Source: Anaeramoeba flamelloides (lineage: Eukaryota; Metamonada; Anaeramoebidae). From it: a stretch of DNA of 64,000 nucleotides. The notes under the pieces are model-generated. The model had not been told where the DNA came from. It saw only the letters and a list, made by a program, of their open reading frames with translations, and ran no database searches. The stretch is taken from the NCBI GenBank assembly GCA_027625915.1, contig JANTQA010000038.1, positions 1 to 64,000 of the forward strand, given 5' to 3'. Made by a program: the position numbers and the translations under genes. This document shows, piece after piece, positions 23,110-35,698 of this stretch; within the stretch, counting starts at the first letter, position 1, and every line of letters begins with the position of its first letter.

Positions 23110-24294
23110 ATGAACACCCATTTACAATTACCGATTTTTTCTGACAGTCTAAATTATTCAAATGAATTTTCCTTATTATTTACTGATTTAGATTTTGATG
23201 AATATACTTTTTCACAAGATCTTTTTGAACTTAGTGAAATAACATTATATGACAATCCTATATTAAGGAACACTGTTTTGCAAAACGACAAGATAACTGA
23301 AATTATCAACAAATTATTTCAAAAAAAGATAGAGGAGGAAATACAGATCTTAAAGAATAATCCACAAATTGCAAAAACCAAGAAACAAAAAAATTCTTTG
23401 AGGATTGACGTAAACTTTGATACAGAAAAGCAAAAAGAAAGTGGAAAGTTACATGAATTGGGAAAAGAAAGCTTGAATAATGAGTGTGAATTATTAAAGA
23501 ATACTAATTTGAACTTAATTAAGATCAGTCTCTTCTCAAACAAGTTATTAGAGGGGGTTAAGCACAAGGAAAATACAGACAACCGAAAAAGACATTATGA
23601 GGAGAATAAATATTGTAAAAAAAAATCGTTTAAAAGGAAAAAGGAAATTGTACTCAAAAAGCCTCAAAAGATAACGTCCAACAAACCAAATGATCAGAAG
23701 AATAATTCAAAAACAGGATCAAATCAGGAAATATCCAATACCAAAATACTTGGGATGTTTAAAGAAATCTCAAATAATTTTGGTTTTGAATATCGTTTAA
23801 GTATCAAAGCACTAAGACATAATTATTTGAACCAAAGGAAACAAATAATGGATAAACTCCGAATTGTTGTAAATCAAATTAATCTGGCTCATAACAATGC
23901 AAAAAACAATTTGGATTTGAATCTAACTATAGTAATCTCTTTTCTAATCAATCAAACCCGCAATACATTCAAGCAATTATTAAATAATTTAGATATGAAA
24001 GTATGTAATTTGCTAAATCAGATCAAAGAAAAATCGGCACCTTGGGGATCAGAAAATGTAATTGGTGTGAAAAGAAAAAGATTGTCTACTTTAACTAAAA
24101 AAAAACTTTTGTCATGGTTTAATGAGCGTGTTAGCACAGAGTCAGGCCCTTATGCCAGCTATGATCAAAAATTACTTCTTGCCAAATCAACAGGTGTATC
24201 TGTCAAGCAAGTTACATCTTTTTTAGGTAACCAAAGAAGAAGAACAAAAGAAAGGGTTTTAAAGGGGGAAATCATGAGGCCACAATGGATGTAA
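23110..24294 (+). CDS. TALE-type homeodomain protein
   Basis: An intronless ORF of 394 codons starting at the first ATG after a T-rich tract. The first 310 residues show no recognised domain: an acidic N terminus, then a Lys-rich middle (residues about 165-210) that could carry nuclear localisation signals. Residues about 320-384 form a homeodomain: a basic arm (GVKRKR), helix 1 with LSWFNERV, an extended loop TESGPYAS that fits the three-residue insertion of TALE proteins, and helix 3 KQVTSFLGNQRRRTKERV. Homeodomain positions 51 and 53 are the expected Asn and Arg, and residue 50 is Gly, small as in other TALE proteins. Positions 48 and 49, usually Trp-Phe, are Phe-Leu. It should bind DNA as a transcription factor; targets cannot be inferred. 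A possible AATAAA lies at 24438. Confidence 0.85.
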   Translation: MNTHLQLPIFSDSLNYSNEFSLLFTDLDFDEYTFSQDLFELSEITLYDNPILRNTVLQNDKITEIINKLFQKKIEEEIQILKNNPQIAKTKKQKNSLRIDVNFDTEKQKESGKLHELGKESLNNECELLKNTNLNLIKISLFSNKLLEGVKHKENTDNRKRHYEENKYCKKKSFKRKKEIVLKKPQKITSNKPNDQKNNSKTGSNQEISNTKILGMFKEISNNFGFEYRLSIKALRHNYLNQRKQIMDKLRIVVNQINLAHNNAKNNLDLNLTIVISFLINQTRNTFKQLLNNLDMKVCNLLNQIKEKSAPWGSENVIGVKRKRLSTLTKKKLLSWFNERVSTESGPYASYDQKLLLAKSTGVSVKQVTSFLGNQRRRTKERVLKGEIMRPQWM

Positions 24295-24699
24295 GGGTCG
24301 AAGAAAAGACTGAAAGGATAAACTATTTGTTTTTATATATCTTCTCAATCATTAAGGACATAGTTCATTCGGAAAACAAAGCATAATCCAAACATACACT
24401 AAACCCAAGGCCTATTAACTACAGTACCACTTTTAGAAATAAACTAAATTTTCCTTTTAATAATCGCTTGTGAGAACAGAATTATTGTCATCCTACATTT
24501 TTTTTTTTGAAAATAATAATAATTTTTTTGTAATATTATATACATTTTTTTGTTTTTTAATGTAATCTATTATTTTTTTCAAGTTGATTATTTTCAAAAT
24601 CTGGAAATTTATAATCTTGGATGTTTTTTAAAAAGGTTTTCAAATTATTTTTTTATATTGATTTGAAGGATGGAAATTGGTTTCCTCTTATAGCTATTT

Positions 24700-25215
24700 T
24701 CTTATCTTGTTTTTTCTGTTTATTTGTAAAATCAATAGATTTTCGTTAGGTTTTTTTGAGTTTTCCTTTTATTAGGAAAATCAATAGATTTTCGTCAGGT
24801 TTTTTTTTTACTTTTAGAAATAAACTGAAATTTTTAATAAATTTTCTGTTTATTTCCAAAACTAAATGAAAAAAACCTAGAAAACTTCATAAATAAAATA
24901 GAAAACCTCAAGAAAACCACTTTTATCTTTTGCAATTGTTAAAAAGAATAAAGAAAAATCTTTTAAATTTTCAATTTTATTTCTTTTGAATTATGGAAAC
25001 ACACTGTTAGATTTTTTTTAATTTTTTAAATTAATAGACAATTTCAAAAATATTTTTTTAAGTTTCTTAAATTAAAAAAAAAAAACGTCGTTAGGTTTTC
25101 TTGGATTTAAAAGAAATGGGTAAAATCAAAGATTTTTCTCAAATATTTTGAATTCTGGATCACCTGATACTTTATTGTGCTCTTAGGTACTTGAGGGTAC
25201 AATGCAGTACTCGAT
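24700..25215. repeat. Cluster of modules C, B, C, A, B, A, D
   Basis: The stretch has ATCAATAGATTTTCGTTAGG at 24732 and a near repeat at 24778. Module B follows at 24803-24882 (TTTAGAAATAAACTG ... GTTTATTTCCAAAACTAAA), then the C end (AATAGAAAACCTCAAGAAAA) at 24893-24915. Module A is at 24920-24995, B at 25010-25085, A again at 25095-25160 and D-like GTGCTCTTAGGTACTTGAGG at 25178-25200. This is the longest and most mixed cluster. It begins some 400 bp after the homeodomain stop codon. Confidence 0.65.
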
Positions 25216-25388
25216 TAAACTTTCCGAATTCCAAAATTGGGATGAGAAATTTCAATAAAGAGTAATAATTAACTTTTTACTTAACCAAAGATAAGAAAAA
25301 TATGGATTAATATCCTAGATATTTAAGTTTTTTATTTATTGTTTATTTCATTTTAATTCTTTAATCCAAATTAATCTATTTGCTTTAG

Positions 25389-26021
25389 AAACTACATTTT
25401 AAAACTTGTGACTCTATTGAAAAAATAAATTGAAAAAAAATGTATATACTTTTAGATTGATCAACAGCTAATAATTAAATCTTAATTCATAGTTTCATTT
25501 TAAAATATTTTAAATATATTAAAACCTAATATTTTAAAAATTTTGTAAACTAAAATCAAAAACTAAAAAAAAAGTAATTCACAATTTTTGATTTAGGTAT
25601 TACAAATTTTTTATTACTAAACTTTTAGAGTAAAAAAGTTGAATAACAAGATTTTTTACTAATAATTAAATTTATTTTAAAAGAAATTACACTTATCCCA
25701 ATTTTCTAAGTGATTTTTTATCTTTTCGTGATAGTTTTTTCTTTATGATCTTTCGTAAAAATAAATATTTCAAAAAAAAAAAAAAAAGGGAAATAAGAAA
25801 ATGATCTTTGAGTAAAATTTTTCAAAAAAAAAAAATGAAAAAGAGAAATAAAAAGAAAAAGAAAAAGAAAAATTTCAATTTGAAAAAGCAAAACTAAAAT
25901 TTGAAAAAGCAAAAAAAAAAAATTCAAAAATTAAAACTATTTTTGATAAAAATATGACACAAAACCCCCAGAAACAACTTCTATTAACATTATAAGTGAG
26001 CTAAAATTTTTGAAAAATAGT
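25389..26021. mobile_element. MITE, family 4, second copy
   Basis: Aligns with 18327-18926: start AACTACATTTTAAAACTTGT, internal TTCACAATTTTTGATTTAGG at about 25578, the AAGAAAAA-rich purine stretch at 25790-25920, ACTTCTATTAACATTATAAG, and end GCTAAAATTTTTGAAAAATA followed by GTTTAG. More diverged than the first copy. Confidence 0.6.
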
Positions 26022-26214
26022 TTAGAATCAACTTCCCCTAAAAATGATCGATATCTTAATAATTTCCAAATTTAAATATTTTATACATTAATAAAAGGAT
26101 TTTGTATTTATTTTTTTAATCATAAACACAAGAATATTTATTTTAATAATTTATGGGATTCTTAGTTGTAATATTGAAGTGTATGTTGTTGATTATAAAT
26201 ATTTTTTTAGATAA

Positions 26215-26741
26215 TTTATATATAAACTTTGTTTCAATCACGGATCTGAGTATTTTTTTTCAAATATCGTTTTTTTCTATAATTGACTTTTGAGAACAAA
26301 TAAAAGATAAGTAGAATAATAGACTCAGGTATAGTTGATAATTTTCTGAAATAAAAATTTAAAAACCTATATATTTTCTTAAAAACAGAAAAACTCAAAT
26401 TCTTTGTAAATTATTAAGAAAAACAAAAATTTTCAATTTGATCTTGGACTGAAAGTCAAATAAATCCCAATAGAAATAAATAGTATGTCACTACAATAAT
26501 TTTTAATGTTTAAAGTAACATTAGAATAACAAATTTTTACCAAGTGGTTAAAGATCTAATCATATAAAAAAAATTTATAAATCAATTGCATATCAAAAAA
26601 AAAGCAAAAGAGAAAAAATATTAAAAAATTATTTCAATTATGAAATTGCCAAAATACTATTTTTTTATTTAAATATACGTTCAGGTCCTTTAAAAACATG
26701 TGATTCATTCATAAACAACGCTACCCTTTGACTCTAAAATG
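26215..26741. mobile_element. Dispersed repeat, family 6
   Basis: Similar along about 500 bp to 58844-59362. Shared landmarks: GAACAAATAAAAGATAAGTA with GAATAATA, ACTCAAATTC / ACTCATATTC, CACTACAATAATTTT, TTTTTACCAAGT and TTTATTCAAATCC-like ends. The right end contains CCCTTTGACTC, whose complement resembles GTCAAAGGAGCCC at the left end of the other copy, so short TIRs are likely. No ORF. Confidence 0.55.
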
Positions 26742-27129
26742 ATTTATTTAACTAAATTAATATTTTTTTTTTGACGAAATTTATAAATTTTTCATTTTTT
26801 GGTTATTACTAAATTAAAAAATAATTATCAAATTGATTTTTCAAAGCAATTCTTAAAATAAAAAAAAAACAAGCACTTGATTTTTTTTTTTTTCAGTAAT
26901 GTTTACAATTCAATTTGAATTTTTTGGAAAATCGATTTGATAATTTTTTTCAACAATCGTTAGTTTTTCTTGATTACCTTAAGTTTTCAGTCCATAGAAT
27001 ATTATATCAAAATTTTCCTACTATAAGAGTAAATAACATTATTGTGGTTAATTATATGAATAAAATTTTGAAATTTTTTTCTTAGAAGAACTAAAATTTG
27101 TTTTTTTTTACCAAATATTCATAAAACGT

Positions 27130-27850
27130 AGACTATATTCCAAAATTTTTGGGGACAGTTAAAACATTTGAAATAATAATAAATAATGCACTTTTGATTC
27201 AATTTGCCCATAATTTTGATTTTATCAACTATTCAATTTTTTTATTGATTGTTTTGTTTTTTTTTTTTTTTTTTTTTCAGTTTGGTAATATGTTTATATA
27301 AACTATCTTTCATAATAAATTGCCCATTAAATATCAAATTTTAAAGAAAAATATTTTTAATAATTGAATTTATCTATTATAATATAAAAATTTCGATTTT
27401 AATATTCAATTCTATACACTAGAAATCTTTTTTTTCATCTAGAAATTAAATAAAAAAAAGTAGAAAACAATTGGGACTTTAATTATGAAATTTTGTTTCG
27501 ATCAAGAAAAAATTTTTCCACCGTTGACATAGGGTTAATCTTTGGTTTGCTTAAAATAGAAAAATTACATTAAAACTAGTTGATGGTATCTTATCATTAG
27601 ATCGATCAATAATAATTGTTGGTTGAAATTTAATAAATTTATCAATACAACTTTTTTGTTCCTCTAGTTTCATCATTTTGATTACTCAGTGTTTTTTTTT
27701 CTTTGTGTTTTCTTTTATGGATAATAATGATTTCCTTTAAAAAATAAACAGCTGGCAACTTAAATATGATTAAATATTACTTTTTGAAAAAGACAATATT
27801 TACTTTGATGATGTGACTATTTTTGAGTTTCAAATTCTTCTAATGGTTGT
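27130..27850. mobile_element. MITE, family 2, degraded copy with an insertion
   Basis: Begins TATATTCCAAAATTTTTGGG, as in other family-2 left ends. It contains the centre motif GATGGTATCTTATCATTAG and then ATCGATCAATAATAATTG at about 27583-27620, and later GATTACTCAGTG. About 190 bp between 27285 and 27480 have no match in the other copies and appear inserted. The right end is poorly kept. Confidence 0.55.
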
Positions 27851-29064
27851 GCTTATTTAGACGCTCTTTGAATAGAAGGATACGTATTTATTAACAGAAA
27901 ACTTCTAACTCTATCTGAATAAGTGTCGAGTTTCTTAGTTCTTAACAATAAATCCCAAAATACAACAAATTATGTTTTTTTTTAAAGTCTAAAAACGATT
28001 TAAAGTGGGTCAGGATTTTAGAAATGGGTTTTTTTTACTGGTAAATCAAGATAAAATTATCTTGTTTTCAATTTGAAAATCAAAGGAATAAAAATTTTTT
28101 TGAATTTAACTCATAACAAATAGTTGGAAATATCCAGATCTTTTGTATTAATTTTTTTGAGAAACCGTTAAACTAATATGAATTTTAGGATATTAGTTAA
28201 GAAGGGAGGAAAATGCAAAAAAAGGAAGATTCCACCAATTAATATTATGGTTATATTTGGTTTATATACTCAAAGATTCCCATCCGGAATGAAAATTTTA
28301 CTTTTTTTTTAAGAATCAACCAAATATAAGATAGCTTAGAAATACATAAAATAATAAACTTCATTTAAGAGTCGATAACCATAAAATAAATACCTAAATA
28401 AACTATAAATTTCAAAAAATTAAAGAAATTTGGTCCCCCGTTCATTAGAACTTCTCGTGTAAAAGTTCCCAATTTCTTTGGAAAATTAAAAATTCTTGAA
28501 GATAAGATTTTAATACAATTAATATATATATTTTATAAAATAAATTACAAAAACACAAATTTCTTAAAGTTAATTTGGAGTTTTAAACATTTTATTTATC
28601 AAATTTAATTTTTTAAAAAAAATAAAAAGTAGAAAAAAATAAAAGCAATAAAAAAAACAAAGCAAAAAATAAAAAAAAAATTTTACACAATGAGAAAAAA
28701 TCAAAACGAGGAAATTAGAAAAAATGAGATTGATCTATAAATTGAAAACTTATTTTAAAAAAAATACTGAATTAAGCTCATAGAATATGTTCTATTTTTT
28801 CAATAATACTGTACCCCATTTACTGAAAAAGAGTTTACATTGATTTCAGATAAAACTAAAGTTAGAATCTGTATATTTGTTTTAAAAATTAACAAATAAA
28901 ATGAAATCATAATAAAAATAAAAAAACATTCCAATAAAAAATAAAGTTTTAAACAATTTTATTTTAAAGTATTAATTATAAAAATAAAATTCTAATAATC
29001 CAGATTTAAAATTTTCAAATATATAAAAAAAAAAAAAAAATAAAAAAAAATCTAAATAAATAAA
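27851..29064. other. Intergenic stretch 3' of the F-box gene
   Basis: No gene or repeat copy recognised. From 28600 to 29060 the plus strand is dominated by A runs. This region faces the 3' end of the minus-strand F-box gene and probably holds its 3' UTR; T-rich sequence follows that stop codon on the minus strand. Confidence 0.5.
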
Positions 29065-32000
29065 TCAATTATGGTGAGTGGAAACCCTTCCACCTCTTCC
29101 CGGTATATTAGAAAATGCCTGATGTATTAAATTAAACAGGCCATTTTGTATTACTCTTCTATTTTGTACGTTGTGTTTTTCATTTATTAAATTATTGTGG
29201 AAAACAAAAGAAGATAATTTGGGAATTTTTTTTATTTCTTTAAAATCAATTTCAGAGATTTTATTATTTTGGAGATGAAACATTTTTAAATTTTGGATAT
29301 TACTAAAATTATGAGGTAAATATTGCAGCATATTATCGTTTAAGCCTAACTGTTCTAAATTGGTTAAATTGGCGAAATCCTTTGGCAAATAAATCAAACG
29401 GTTGAATCCAAGCCATAGTTGATTGAGGTTTTTTAAAAGGCAAATGGACTGCGGTATTTCTCTCAGTCTATTGCCATGTAGATCTAATTTGGCTATATTA
29501 GTCATGTTACCGAAATTTTCCGGCAAATATTCAAGTCTATTATTATAGCAGGAAAAGTCCTTCAATGTTTTTAAATCACAAAAGCTATCGCCAAGCTCCG
29601 TAATATAATTATCACTGATGTTTAATACCAATAATTGATTGAGATCGCCAATGTTTGGATTTAAGAAACTTAGTCGGTTATTGTATATTTTCAAAAATTT
29701 CAAATTAATCAACATATTAATTTTGCTTGGTAGCGTTTCAATTAAATTGTCGCCCAATTCTAAAATGAGTAATTTTCTTAAATAAACAATGCTCTCGGGT
29801 AACGTTTGGATCCTGTTTCCATTCAGCCTTAGTACTTCCAATGATTGTAATTTTTCAAAACAGTCGGGTAATTCAACTATTTGGTTATCTGGTAACGAGA
29901 GATCTTTTAAATTAACCAATTCACTAATCGCATCTGGGATTTCTGAGATTTGATTCGAATATGCAAATAAATATTTCAATTTTTTTAAATGGGAAATTTC
30001 TTTTGGTAACGTCTTTAAATGGTTATTACCTAATTCTAAGACAGCTAAATTTGTTAGATTTTTAATGCTCTTAGGTAAAATCTTGATTTGGTTATAACGG
30101 AGAATTAATTTCTCTAAACTTCCAACTTCTCCAATGAAATCGGGTAAAACAGTTATTCTATTAAAGGTCAACACTAATGTTTTTAATTTCTTTAGTTTGG
30201 TGATCGTAATTGGGATTCTTGGTAATTGGCAATAACTTAGATCTACAATTTCCAAGTTAGGGCAATTTTGAAAAAGAATACCAACTCCATTATCCGTAAT
30301 AAGATCGCATGCACCTAAATTTGTGTTTAATATAGAGTAATATTGATATTTATTAGAGATTATATTGTTTAGTTTAAAAATAAATAATTAGTAATTTAAT
30401 GATAAATATATATATTTATATATCTTTATTTTTGTTAATATTATTCAAATAAATTAATTTGGTTTGGGAGCTGAACCGAAAAAAACGTTTTCTAATATAT
30501 ATATATATTAAGTTTATTATTAATCTAGGTTTGTTATTATCTCAAAGTACTTTAGTAAAATATATTATTATTCAAAAAAAAATTCAAAAATAAATTTAGA
30601 TAATGAAAATTCGGATTATCAAAATAAAATTATAACTTTGAGGTGAGTTTACAAACTTGAAAACATTTTTTTGAATATATTCAATCAAAATCAGACAGGC
30701 ATTAAGATTAAATAATTTTATGATACAAATATGTTCAAATCACAAAAACTGATGAGAATTAGATTTAACTATATCGTGTGGATTTTTAAAATTCATGGGA
30801 TACAAAATCAGAGTGTCACATTGAGGAACTATATGTATAATTTTACCCTTCAAAAAATGACAAATTTGGAATTAGTCCGATTTGGTAATACAAAAAATTC
30901 AACTTTTAAAGTACAAACTTTCAATCAAATTTAAGGCACAAAAAAAATTCCAAATTAAAGGTTTAAAAAAATTTCAAATTCTAGTAAAATAATTTGTTTA
31001 AAAGAAAATTCCAAAAAATTTAGTTTTAATTTAAGATTTATTATTCTTTAAATTACATTCAATGTTTGTGATTTAAAAGTGGAAGTGAATGTATTAAAAT
31101 AAAACATGCATAAAGTTTAATACCTATCGCAAAATAAAATACATGTTTCTAATTTATAGAGGATATATACATTAATCTATCAAAGAAAAAGATAACATAG
31201 AATAAGTAGATCGGGTAATGTTTTCTTATAGTTCTACTATTAAAAAACAAAGTCTCAAAATGAAGAATCAAATTGGAAATTTATCTCAAAATATAAAGTT
31301 AATTTTGGTAAATATGACCTTAATATTAAAAAGCACTATTTTTTTCTGATTAATATTTTTCGAAATATAAGCTTATAACTTAATTCAATTAACCACTGTT
31401 ATAAATTGTTTCAGAATAAAAACACTCTCAACTTTTGAATATAGAAAATATTTTTTGGAATTAGTGTGCACTTTTTTATTTTTTTTTGAAAAATTGGGTT
31501 TGAGAAAAGTTTGAAATCAAAGAATATGTTAATATATTAAATTAGAATGCTTTTCCAGAAAGTTTATCCTTTTAGTTTAACTTTTTTTTTATTTTACCAT
31601 TTAAAACTAAAAAAAACATTTGAGGACCAAATTAGTCCCTTTTGTGAAAAGAAAATTCCCATAATTTAGAATTTGTTTTAGTAAGTGAGTTAAAACAAGA
31701 TAGTGAATCTAAAAATATACATATTTTCAAGTGTGAATTAAATGATTTTGGCAAAAAAATTATCAAGAAAAAGTTAATTTGAAACTTTATTTATTTTTAT
31801 TTTTTCATTTTGTTTTTTTAATTGTATTAATGAAAAGTATTTGATCAGTTTTCCATTTTTTGTGTTTTTTGGGTCGTAGGTACATATTTTGAATTCTTCA
31901 AAAAAAAATAATGAAAATTCTAAAAAAAATTGTAAAAATTACTCAAAAATTTTCAACTAATTGCTTTAATAATTGAAATTTTCTTAAAATAACATGGAGT

Positions 32001-33113
32001 TTACCTTCAAAATTGATTGGAAGTTAGTTCTAGCATTGTTTAGTTAATTATATCTTAAACTGGAACAAGAAGGAAAAAAAAGTACATTTGTTTTCTTTTG
32101 AAATATATGGTTTAGGGTAGGAACATGTGTTTTTTTGATTACTCTAATGAAAAGGAAAAAAAAAGTATTTAAGATCCATAAATTATAATGAATTTTTGAA
32201 AAAAAAGGTAAATTTACAATCAATTTTTTTTTTTATTGATATTATGAATAGTTCTTTCCAAATATTTTCCAAGTGTAGTTTTATACTTGAATTAAACTGT
32301 CAGATGATTGAAAATAATTTAGATATAATTTTTAGAAGGGAAAATTCTTGAATAGGAAAACAAGAATAAAAAGAAAGAAGGAATCATTGGAAGAAAAATC
32401 GAATTTTACCTAATCTAAATTCCACCAATTGTTTACAATATTTTGCAAAGCAAAACAACGATCGGTCTGTTATGAGTCTTCTAACACGGTGGTTGTTCCC
32501 TAGCCGAAGGATAATTTTTTGTAAATTTCTGCAATTATGAGAAAGAGCAAAAAGCCCAATATCGGAAAGAAGTGCAGAGTTTGTTAAATTCAAGTTTTTC
32601 AATTTGGGGTGCTGCTTGGATAAAAAGGAAATATCACTATCACGGATCCGAAGCCCCCATCTTGACAAATTTGCAGAGTGCCAAAAATATTCGTCGTGTG
32701 CAGCACTAAACCATCTCTTACATGTGAGTGAACTTTTGCTCAAAGTTTTGTGATCGAGATAGGAAAAAACACTAATTAAAAGATCGTCATTTAAATCATT
32801 AATGTGTGCTAATTTTCCAGTAATTTAGTATCATTTTTGGGTTATGTTTGTTTTTGTTTAATTTTTTTTTTCGTTCAAACAAGAGAATAAATCAAAATAG
32901 AATGGAATTGTTTTTGGTTGGTAAAGGTTAGTTCAGGTTATTTTGGAAAATTTAGTTGACAATCTTTTACAGATCAAGGGAATTTTGTTAAAGCTATTAA
33001 AAACTTTAAAAGGACTTACTTTTCCGTTCAGGTTCCTTGTTGTCGTTGCTCTTAGTTGTAGTTGTTGTTATTGTGAGATTGTTTGGTTGGGTTATTCTTT
33101 TTTTTGAATTCAT
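29065..33113 (-). CDS. F-box / leucine-rich-repeat protein
   Basis: Three exons on the minus strand: 33113-33020, 32808-32410 and 30314-29065, giving 580 residues. Exon 1 (MNSKKRITQPNN ...) ends at a strong GTAAGT donor. Exon 2 carries an F-box (about residues 33-82: INDLNDDLLISVFSYLDHK, then LTCKRWFSAA), followed by about four cysteine-type LRRs. The join to exon 3 (GATTAG|GTAAAA, AATTTAG|GTGCATG) completes the repeat unit FRL|GACDLITDNG. Exon 3 then switches to some 15 regular 23-residue LRRs of the Shoc2/plant intracellular Ras-group type (LPxxIxxLxxLxxLxLxxNxI) with a short tail ending THHN. F-box proteins usually bring substrates to SCF ubiquitin ligases through Skp1. Exons 2-3 are very secure; exon 1 rests on phase, donor and an in-frame ATG. 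Confidence 0.85.
30315..32409 (-). other. 2.1 kb intron of the F-box/LRR gene
   Basis: Lies between exons 2 and 3. At about 30900-31060 it contains a copy of family 7 (see 52740-52930). At 30500-30515 there is a short AT repeat. No gene was recognised; short ORFs here (for example 30731-30934) lack similarity to anything I know. Confidence 0.75.
30900..31060. repeat. Dispersed A-rich repeat, family 7
   Basis: TTAAGGCACAAAAAAAATTC, followed by TTTCAAATTCTAGTAAAATA and later TTTAATTTAAGATTTATTAT, aligns with 52750-52920 (GGTACAAAAAAAATCTTAAA, TTCAAATTCTAGTGAAATAA). A further relative is at 51525-51720. Ends are not defined. Confidence 0.45.
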
Positions 33114-35667
33114 GAATATTAAGAATAATCTTTACAACAAATAAAAGAAAATGAAATTATATTTTCTGAAAGTTACAAGTTTGGTGATCTATTTCTTTTT
33201 TTTTTTTCTGGGTCGTGGCGTGTTTTTTAGGTTTTTCAAAGTATCATTCTTTCTCAAAAAAGATAAAATATAAAAAATCACAATATGCCACAATTATTCA
33301 CAAATTTTTGAAAAACTTACACTTTGTTTTTTTATCTTTCTTGAATATTTTTTGCGTTGAAATAATCAATAAATTCTTTGTTTATAAATTTGGTATTCAG
33401 TAGTATTGTTTGAATTTATCTTTTCAATAGCATTTCACAAGATCTTTAAATTTTTCCAAAAATAATTAAATATTTGTCCGATTATCTTGCTAGATGAGGA
33501 TTAATTTTAAAGATAATTGAGCTGATATGTTTTTTGATTTAAAATCATTTTTAATATTGATTTGTCAAAAATTTTATTCTTGTTTCAAAACATCATCTCT
33601 TAAAATTTTGGGGAATTAAAAGAGAAAACAAAGATTTGTTTAATTAGAGAAAGGTAGAATTTATCAATTATTTCATTATTACCCTTTTGTTTTTGAAATT
33701 GTTATTAATTTTTTTTTTTTAATAACATTGGACATTTTTGAACCAATACTTTTTTTGATTGTTGGTACGATTTCAATTTTTTTGAACAAAAAAAGAGAAT
33801 GAACTTCACTACCAAGCACTGTTTAGTATGGGTTTAATATTACTTTGAAGAAATAATTTTTACTTGCCTTTTGGAAATTTGGGAGGAATTTAGAAATAAC
33901 TTTCAAAAAACATTTCTTCTTTTTGGAATTATTTTGTTCCAAATTATTCAATAATTATTGATCTTTTATCATTTGCTTTACTTTCCATGTTCATGTGGAA
34001 ATTGATGTTTCTGTTCAAGAAAATCTTTTTTCAGATTTGATTCTTTTGATAAATCCCACTTAAATGATTTTTTGTAACAAAAATTACTTTTTGAAAATAA
34101 AGAACAAAATTCACATAATTTATGAATTTTGAAACCTTTTACCCGATTGAATAAAACATTTGTTAACACTTCTCATACTTTCCCCATTAATCTTTGTGTT
34201 CGATTTTACTGAATTGATTTATTAGAGTCTATATTGTTGAAACGAAAAATTTCAAAAAGGAATCATATGTCTTACAATTTATATGAATATTAAAGTATGA
34301 CTTTTTCAAGGGTAGTCTTTCAATTCAGAAATCTTCATTGGGTTGAAACCATAGTGAAGTTCTTTTAGATTTCAAAACTAAATAACAATTGAAACGGATC
34401 CTTAATTTTTCCATTAATCAAAAGACTTTTGGCAAGGGTGAACTTTTGTCCAACTAAATTTCATCAAGATTTTTGTTAATTATCGCTAAACCCAGTGAAA
34501 GATGTTTAATAAATATTTGTCTTAAAAGTTGACTTGTGGCCAATAGGAATTGTCGAAATTCAATGACAACGAATTTTTTATTAAATTATTGAAGGAATTT
34601 AATTTTTTAGTCAGATTAACTAAATTTTTTTTAATTCCAACAGATAAATGTCAAAATTTTGTGACTTTTATGTTATTTTTTGTCTTTTTTGGAATATTTT
34701 TTGACTTTATTCTTTGGTTGTTGGGGTATATTTTAAAAAGATTAAGGTATACACTATAATACCAATCTGTTATTAAACGCATTTTAAAATGTGTAAGGTT
34801 TTCGGTCTATTTTTGATTAAACTTTGAAAAATGACTCTTTATTAAAAAAACTTTACATATTACGACATCCGCGTTACACTTTTTTATTTGAATTATCTAA
34901 TATATAAAAAAATAATAATAGATGAAGAAATCAATTTCTAAGTTAGTATTAAGTATAGATGTATTTGAAAAAAAGATTAAAATTCTAGATCCAGAAAAAA
35001 TCAAACACCATTACTGCGGAGAGGTCTTATTAATAATTAAACCAGATTAGTTAAAAAAAAATATAAAGAATTCTTAACCAATATCTGCTGAAAAAAAAGG
35101 TGAAAATTGTCACTTCATTTTAATTTTGTTATTGCTCTCTTACATTTAGAGATTTTAAATTGTAGAATTCAGCAACCCATTATATACGTATTTAATTATA
35201 TGTTTCTTGTTTTTTTTTCAATTAAATAATTTGAATTCCAATCCATGTTATTATTTATTTATTTTTTGGTTAAATTTTATTTTTTTTTACTAAATAAAAA
35301 AGATAATTTGTACCTTGTTTTTTTTTTTATTAACAGTTTTTTTTTTATTTAACTGTAATTACCATATTTTCAATTTAAATTCCGTTTTTCACATATAAAT
35401 TTTTCAGTTTTGTTTATTTTACATATTCCAGTTATATATGAATTAATCCATGCATTTCAATAATTTATTGGTTTTATTTCACAATTAAATATTTCTAACA
35501 AATTGACTTAATATAAAGATATATATATATATATATATATATATAATCTATTTTTTCAAATAATTATTCAAAGAATTGTTATTGAATAATTGTTTAAACT
35601 GTTTCTATATGTTTTTTTTTAGATTTCTTTTAAATTATATACCTATCTGAAAATTTTGACCAAATTG

Positions 35668-35698
<31 letters not shown>

